Source: Coprinellus micaceus | Taxonomy: Eukaryota > Basidiomycota > Agaricomycetes > Agaricales > Psathyrellaceae | Direction of reading: 5' to 3' | Assembly (NCBI GenBank): GCA_951394405.1 | Contig: OX596339.1 | Coordinates: forward strand, 1,302,001-1,366,000 | Length of the DNA: 64,000 nucleotides | Part shown: positions 58,102-64,000 of the stretch, piece after piece | Numbering within the stretch: position 1 is the stretch's first letter | How the letters are laid out: each line of letters opens with the position of its first letter | The notes under the pieces: generated by a model | Databases searched by the model: none | What the model saw: only the letters and a program-made list of their open reading frames with translations | Told to the model about the DNA's origin: nothing | Program-made: the position numbers and the translations under genes

Positions 58102-61100
58102 CTACAGCTCCGACCACCTCAATCCCACGTTGACCGCCATAGCCACGAAGAACACGGCACAGAGCACCGTCGGACCATACTTGTCGTAATAGAGCCCTTC
58201 CGCACTCCTCTCGCGCAACCTATAGCTCCTATACAGAAAGATACCCGCACTGTACGCGATCGCCATTAACGAGCACAGAGTGAAGAACGCCGCACTGATA
58301 AGCCCGCGAGTATCGGTGGCGGGCACAAAGTTCAGCAGGGTGGTCGCGATCGTCCCGATGAATACAGCGTTGTTGAGCCATTTCTGTGAGTGGAAAACGG
58401 ACGAAAAAGAGGTCCAAGCCAAATCGAAAGTTCAGACGAAAACAGCGTGGAGGCGGAGATGAACCCAGGCCGACAAGGCACGCAGGTCACCAAGTGACAG
58501 TTGTCAAGAGTGGACGTGAAGTGGCCGTTCGAATAGGAGCGGGGACATAAGGGGGAGAAATAGTCAGCAACCGATCACACACCCATGAAGAGTCGGAGGC
58601 GGAATGAGAAACAAAGGGCTGCCAAGTACGCCTGTCGAAGTAGACAGGCCGTGCAACGGTAGCGCTCTGGCTCCGCGGTAGCAACGCATGCGCACGTTGA
58701 AATGAACGCGACAGAGTCCGACGACATGCACAACGAAGGCCAAAAACGAACGAGGGTGCTCACCAAGAAAGTACGTTCAGCAGCAAAGTACACCTTGGGC
58801 TCAACTCTCACAGGTACCGCGATTTTCTTGCCTTCCGGAGCGTGCCAACTGCGATCCAAGATCCTATCGTCCGCTGTTGCTTTCGATGGGCCGGCCAAAG
58901 CAGCCTCCTCCTCAGCAATGTCAGGTCGCTGCTGTCCCTCTTCCCCGTTCGCATTACCGAGGGTGAGGGAGCCATTCCCTCGCTGCTCCTTCGCCTGGTC
59001 CAGCTTATCCTTCAACGTCTCGTCGAACATCGAAGACGGGGCCAACGGGTCGATGGCGAGGCTCCTCGTTTTGAGCTTCCTGGCAATCGTCGACTTGTCA
59101 CGGGCGTACTTCGGACGGCGGGGCCGCGAACCAGAAGAAGCCGCATTCTCGCCTGTATCGCTGGTCTCGCCGGAGAGGGTCCCCTCGCTCATCTCCCTCG
59201 CCTTCCCGTTCTTATCCGTATAGCTCTGCGAGAACTGAGCCTCCTCTGCCCGGCGTTCCTTGAGCATCTGCTCACGATAAGCGATGGCGGCGTTGACCTC
59301 ATCACCACTCAGCCCCGTGCGCCTGCCTTCGTCCTTGGCGGGGGCGAGAACGCCGTCGTACTCGTCCTCCTCGCCTTCCGAGAGCGGCTCCGTGTAGCTG
59401 GGAACGGGCTCGGGTGTGTGGCTGCCCGAGCCTGATAATGAGTTCCTGCGCGAGCCGGCTGAGAAGGAACCCCTGCGACCAGAGGCGGAGCCCTTGGACG
59501 AGAGTGGTGCGGGACGCTCGATGACGCTGAGGTAACCGGTGTCCTCTTTAACGATACTGACGTCCACTAGATAAGGGTGTTAGCAGGTAGAAAGGCGGGT
59601 GGAAGTCTAGACTTACTCTGAGGGAGCCAGAAAGGCACAAGATCGACGCGAGAGGGGAGAAGCGTAGCACATCCATGAATGAATTTACTGTGACAGCGTT
59701 GAGCGGAAAATTGCGGATAACCAGACGTTGCAGCTCACCTGAACTTGGGAACAGCTTCAACGAGGTGAGACTGAACCAAATCCTGCACCCACTGAGGCGG
59801 CTGCTGTCCAAACTGGGTCTGGAGCTTAACCTCAAGAACACCATACTTGAAGATCTCTTTATCTTCCGGAACGAGCTGGTCGAATGGGAAGTCAATACCG
59901 ATATCGGTGCGGCGCCAGTTATCTCCAGCGCGTTCCTTGTTGTCCCAGTTATCCTCTCGGACCATGGTGAGCTCTGTGTCCAGCGAGATTCGGACACGTG
60001 CGTCGCCAGGGAGCTGGAATGCAGTTCTGTTGTAGAACGAGCGCATGACTGTGTAGGTGGCGCTTAGCTCCAAAGTCAATTGAAGTCGACGAACGCGCGC
60101 AACATACCAGGGACGAGGTTCTTGGTGAGGACGGCATATTGAACCTCGTTCGCGAGCTGAATCATTGAATCGACTTCTTGCTGAGACTTCTTGCCTTTCT
60201 TGACTAGCTCCTGGAAGTCGGCATCGACGGTGTACTCTCCACGAAGGAAGGCGTTGATTTGGTGCTCCTTCAACGGGAACCGGGCCTTGACCGACTTCTC
60301 GCCCGTCCAATCTTCGCGATGCGTCTTCCTTTCCACGAATATCTGCAGACATGTCATCAGTACGTCACAATTCGCTCTATTAACGGCGCCAAGTACCGTC
60401 TTGTTGTCCACATCTCCGTACCACCGCAGACGGACGGCTTCGGCGCCTTCAGTCTTCTCCAAGCGACCGAGATAGAGCTCCAGGTCCTCATTATCGAAGT
60501 AGATGGACGTTATAGCAGCGTCTCTCGGTTCGAACTCCTTATCCGGGTTGAATACTGTCCACCATCAGGTCAGGTGTGTGAAGAGAAGGGTAACATTCGC
60601 GGGAGAACTGTACCTAGCACGGGCAAATGCCGCAGAATGGCGAGTTTCAATGGGACCAGGTTGTCGGCATGTACCTAACCATGGATGGCTCGAGCGTGAG
60701 ATGGGGGGGTCAGTTGGTCTAGATGCCCACTCACCCAGTACTTGGTCGTCTGGCGAACGAAGGCGCTTTGGTTGCCACCCGCGCTGGAATCACCCTCGAC
60801 GGGGTGTCCTCTGGTGCGAACGAGATCGTACAGTTTTGAGAGCTTGACAATGAGGGCGTCCCAGTTGTATTTGTAGAATGGCTTCTTCTCCAAGTAATCT
60901 TGAATGAAAGAGGATTTGAGTTGATACTTGGTTTGTTTCTAGACATAGGAGAGGGTCAGCTCGACGCACACGAGTATACCACAAAGCGGCCCTACATCAT
61001 GCTTCTTCAGGATCTTCATAAACCCAGTAATGTTAAGCTTGGTGTACAGCGCGAGATCATGTACGTCCGCAACGAGGGTCGCTACTTCCTCTTCAAGGTG

Positions 61101-61865
61101 GTGGAAAGTTTCCTCGAGGGCGTCGTAGGAAGCGTCCGATCCGTTGTCGTCCTCATCGTCAGTGAGGTCGTCGTCCGAGCCGCCGTCGTGAGCGTAAGGA
61201 TCACGATCTGCCTGCTGTTCTTCGACGTCAGAGTGCGAGGCCGGCTGGGGACGCTGATCCCGCTCGCGTTCTGCTTCCAGACCTTCCGCCACAAGCTTTT
61301 TGACGTCCTTTTCGGCTTCGCGAATGCGCTTCGAGAGCTCTGAGGTCTAGAGAGCGTGCAGATCAGTAAAGCGTGTTCCTCGGACACTGGCGCAATAGTG
61401 GTCGTGTGCCGCGAAAGAGGGCGTCGAATTGTGTGCTCTGAATTTTTGGGGGCCCGGTAAAATGGTTGGTCGGTTAAGGGGGCGACACTGGAATGGCTGA
61501 CAAGGGGCGTTTTGGGGTCGGGCGAGAGCCGGAGACGGGAGATGGAAATTTGCGCTGGGGCGTAGAGGGCTCACCTTGTCTTTCTGAAAGTCGTGAATCT
61601 TATCGAGCTCCTGGGTGAGCATATCCTTGAAAACCTCCTCATCCTTGTCGTTCCAATTGTGAGTCGTAGTCCGGTTCTGCGTCCCTGGTCACTAACGAGC
61701 CCCACTGCGGATATGTCCTGACCTACCTTGAGCTCCCGCTTAAGAGCGTTGTAGTTGAGGTAATAGGGCTTCCATTCACTGTACAGGTCGGTCTACTGGC
61801 CGTCGTTAAAGATTCAGGCCACAGAAACTGGGAATACTGACACTAATCTTTGTGCCGAACTTCAT
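58102..61865 (-). CDS. VTC4: VTC4-type vacuolar polyphosphate polymerase (SPX-VTC-transmembrane)
   Basis: Twelve exons join in phase: 61865-61842, 61792-61727, 61676-61575, 61346-60996, 60938-60735, 60674-60614, 60554-60397, 60342-60108, 60048-59739, 59687-59617, 59566-58764, 58383-58102 (888 residues). The N-terminal SPX domain ([20 protein letters not shown] ... [20 protein letters not shown]) has the Tyr/Lys-rich helices that sense inositol pyrophosphates. An acidic insert ([19 protein letters not shown]) lies inside SPX. The polymerase tunnel domain shows [72 protein letters not shown] and GVLEVKLQT. These carry the basic residues that bind polyphosphate and the metal-site Glu of Vtc4, so it looks catalytic. 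A long Ser/Arg-rich linker precedes three C-terminal membrane helices. The complex makes polyphosphate from ATP and moves it into the vacuole. The start codon is shared-promoter proximal, 265 bp from GTR2. Confidence 0.95.
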
Positions 61866-62130
61866 GGTGGGACGAGGGCGTGTTGGGGGTGCGGAAGGAA
61901 CTGGAAACCCAACAGGTGAATGACAGAAGGGCAAAACATATTGAGTGAAATAGGACGCACGTTCGTACCCGCGCAAACCCAGCGTCGGCCCAGCGATGTC
62001 ACCAGTCCGAAGCCACTAACTGTGGGAATGTTGACTTCATAGGGGCACATGTGACTGTTCCCTTTCTGAACCTATGTAGTGTTTTTCGATCTGCGCGTCT
62101 TTGACAGTGAGCGTCTACCTCTCTAATCCC
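61866..62130. promoter_or_regulatory. Shared upstream region of divergent VTC4 and GTR2-like genes
   Basis: Only 265 bp separate the two ATG codons, so both promoters must overlap here unless elements lie inside genes. No TATA box is obvious. I did not find a convincing Pho4-type CACGTG/CACGTT site by eye: the closest is CACGTTCG at ~61959, which contains CACGTT. Confidence 0.5.
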
Positions 62131-63603
62131 ATGGCTGCAGCCCCGTCGCCTGCAGACCACCCACCAAATGGCCTCGACGCGCCCGACGGCCCTGTGCAGC
62201 GCACAAAGATTCTTCTGCTGGGTCTCAGGAGGTGCGTTATGGCTTGCTTATCGACACTACTCGCGCTGACTCGGCGCCACAGAGCGGGCAAGACGTCGAT
62301 TCTAGAGGTCCTATTCAACCAACTACCCCCGAAACAGACATTCTATCTCGAGACAACGATGCGTATCGTGAAGCACCAAGTCGAGTGAGCAATCCTGGAT
62401 TCAGAGTTCAGGGACATTGACTGACCGTCGACGCTCTAGCACAGTCATTCCGTTGGAGATCTGGGATACACCAGCGAATGTGACCGCGGAGAATCTAGGA
62501 GCACCGCTGTCTGACTTTTCTTCTATCATCTTCGTGATAGATATCAGAGTGAGTCCTTCGTCTGGCCCGTCCCTTGATCCTTCGTTCACGCTAGATCGTC
62601 CCCCAAGGACTTGTACAACCAACCCATCTCGAAACTCGTCGAATTCATCCTTGCTGCGAACAAGGCCAAGAACGACATACCGATTGAAGTCTTTGTGCAT
62701 AAGGCAGAGAAGCTGCAGGAGGAGGATAAGATCGGTGCGAACGAACCTTTCCTGTGTTTGCTCGGCTCCCCCTGATAGCGCGAGCAGAGAACTACAGGCA
62801 AATCAACGACCGCGTCCTTGACCGCCTTATTGACATCGACCCCGATTACGAACACCTCAACATCAACTTCCACCTCACCTCCGTATACGACCATTCGCTC
62901 CATGAGTCCTTCTCGAAGGTCCTGCAGAAGCTGGTGGAATCATTGCCCTTTCTTGAGGGTCTTCTGAACGTCTTTTGCACGGTGCGTGACATGCTCTATA
63001 TTGTTGCCATACGTTCTTATCCTCCGCAGAACTCCCAATCGCCAAAAGCTTTCTTGTTCGATATCCGCTCACGGTTGTACGTTGCGACCGATGCATCCCC
63101 GGTGGACTCGGCGACGCACAACCTCTGCTGCGACTATCTTCAAATGCTAAACTCGTTTGGCCCTCTGTACAAGTGCGTGCGTTTCACCCTGTAATCTTGT
63201 GCAAGTGCTGAAGGACCCTAGATCCATTACCGCAGGGTCCTCTCGACAGAGACCACTGACCCAGACGCCTACACCTGCTGCCTCGTCAGGACCTTCGCGG
63301 TCACCATCCCTACACGGCTCGGCGGCCGGCTCACAGTCCTCCGACGCCCCTATCAGCCCTGGTCCTCCTCGGAAACATCCGAAAGAACTATTCTACCCCA
63401 GCGCGGCGACGACACTCCATCCCGTTACGCCAGGGACCACCCTGACATATCATCTCATTACCCGGCACCTGGCGCTGCTGGCAGTTCTCCCCACAAGTGT
63501 GTATGAGAGCCGACGCGGGCTGCTCGAGTACAACATCGTGTTCTTCCGAGAAGGCATCCAGGAAATCTGTGATGTCGAAGACGAGGTGCGCGATGGAGGT
63601 TGA
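62131..63603 (+). CDS. GTR2: Rag-family GTPase, RagC/D (Gtr2) type
   Basis: Seven exons: 62131-62231, 62283-62384, 62440-62548, 62608-62734, 62788-62981, 63030-63172, 63222-63603, all in phase (385 residues). The G1 loop is [20 protein letters not shown], the GxRR(A/S)GK(T/S)S form special to Rag GTPases. The switch region reads [10 protein letters not shown], and the G3 region is WDTPANVT where most RagC/D proteins have WD(F/Y)PGQ. The base-binding loop is VFVHKAEKL where HKVD is usual. The C-terminal roadblock-like domain includes [20 protein letters not shown] and [20 protein letters not shown]. Gtr2 pairs with Gtr1 on the vacuole (EGO complex) to pass amino-acid signals to TORC1. The start is the first ATG before the G-loop. 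The acceptor of exon 4 (CCCAAG) and the 3' end (a donor-like GTGCGC precedes the stop) are the least certain joints. Confidence 0.87.
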
Positions 63604-64000
63604 GTGTGTACACATCTGGTTTTTCGTTTCGTCCTTTGTCCATCTTTTGAGGTTGATCAATAGCCCTGTATTTGTAGCATATCAAACGTTACCCCAATCC
63701 ATCCGAGCTCTCCCCAGAACATCTTTTGCATTTGACGACGCCTATCATGTTATGCTTCCCCTAGTACAGACCCTTACACCCTTGCTTCGGCCCATGTACA
63801 CTACTACGACATTGCACGTTTTTTTTGCGACTCGTGGCGCTCTCCGCTGCTCCAGATAGGCCTTGAGGTGTCGTGGGGCATGCTCGGGGTCGGCCAATTT
63901 AATATGTTTGGGGTCGTCGGAGGCGGCTCGGGGGCCCCAATGGGGGAGCGGGGATGCGGCGGAACCATTGCTGGATCACGGCGGCTGTAGACTTTGGGCC
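63604..64000. other. Region after the GTR2-like gene to the window end
   Basis: No gene can be supported. An open stretch from ~63590 to 63859 (plus) has no recognised motif and could be 3' UTR. The last ~130 bp become G-rich and may belong to a gene beyond the edge. Confidence 0.35.

Noticed and set aside
1..64000. CRISPR arrays, bacterial operons or prophage
   Set aside because: None seen; the intron-rich eukaryotic gene structure excludes a prokaryotic source.
1..64000. Secondary-metabolite cluster around the esterase, dioxygenase, MFS and Zn2Cys6 genes
   Set aside because: No backbone enzyme (PKS, NRPS, terpene synthase) is present and the genes are separated by many kilobases of relic DNA.

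Overview
The window looks like nuclear DNA of a filamentous basidiomycete, most likely an Agaricomycete. The genes are cut by many short introns (about 50-70 nt, GTRNGT donors and YAG acceptors). The gene set is fungal: SPX-VTC polyphosphate polymerase, Rag/Gtr GTPase, Zn2Cys6 regulators, a monocarboxylate-type MFS porter, a basidiomycete-style F-box protein and a type-B carboxylesterase. A tRNA-Lys(CTT) with an intron is cut by the left edge. I cannot name the species.

Layout, left to right. (1) 1-3225: tRNA-Lys (minus), a mitochondrial ABHD11-like alpha/beta hydrolase and a TauD-family dioxygenase (both plus). (2) 3222-4715: a decayed protein-kinase gene (minus) split by a 458-bp TA-flanked inverted-repeat element. 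(3) 4716-6626: gene-poor, with one copy of a ~530-bp dispersed repeat. (4) 6627-9742: F-box gene and a Gln-rich protein gene (plus). (5) 10624-12885: type-B carboxylesterase (minus), complete except for one in-frame TAA. (6) 12.9-21.3 kb: gene-poor relic DNA with the second repeat copy and a decayed membrane-protein gene. (7) 22109-24914: two-PH-domain protein (minus). (8) 25689-26467: a hAT-like 779-bp non-autonomous element with 8-bp target duplication. (9) 27361-27907: acyl-CoA-binding protein. (10) 27.9-31.7 kb: relic DNA. (11) 31717-33732: MFS monocarboxylate transporter (minus, 10 exons). (12) 33.7-43.1 kb: relic DNA, a three-unit tandem array and a minisatellite. (13) 43080-45386 and 49961-52429: two paralogous Zn2Cys6 regulators on the plus strand, 4.6 kb apart. 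(14) 52.4-58.1 kb: relic DNA. (15) 58102-61865 VTC4 (minus) and 62131-63603 GTR2-like (plus), divergent from a 265-bp shared upstream region.

The genes are mostly unrelated housekeeping or accessory functions, not a biosynthetic cluster. The clearest functional pairing is VTC4/GTR2: both families act at the vacuole in phosphate storage and nutrient (TORC1) signalling. The window alternates between intact, spliced gene islands and gene-poor blocks of decayed coding sequence and inverted-repeat elements. A short word, AGCGCCC (often AAGCGCCC or TAGCGCCC), is strongly over-represented in the gene-poor blocks. Exon boundaries were read by eye from splice consensus and reading-frame continuity; every exon set given as complete was checked for phase.
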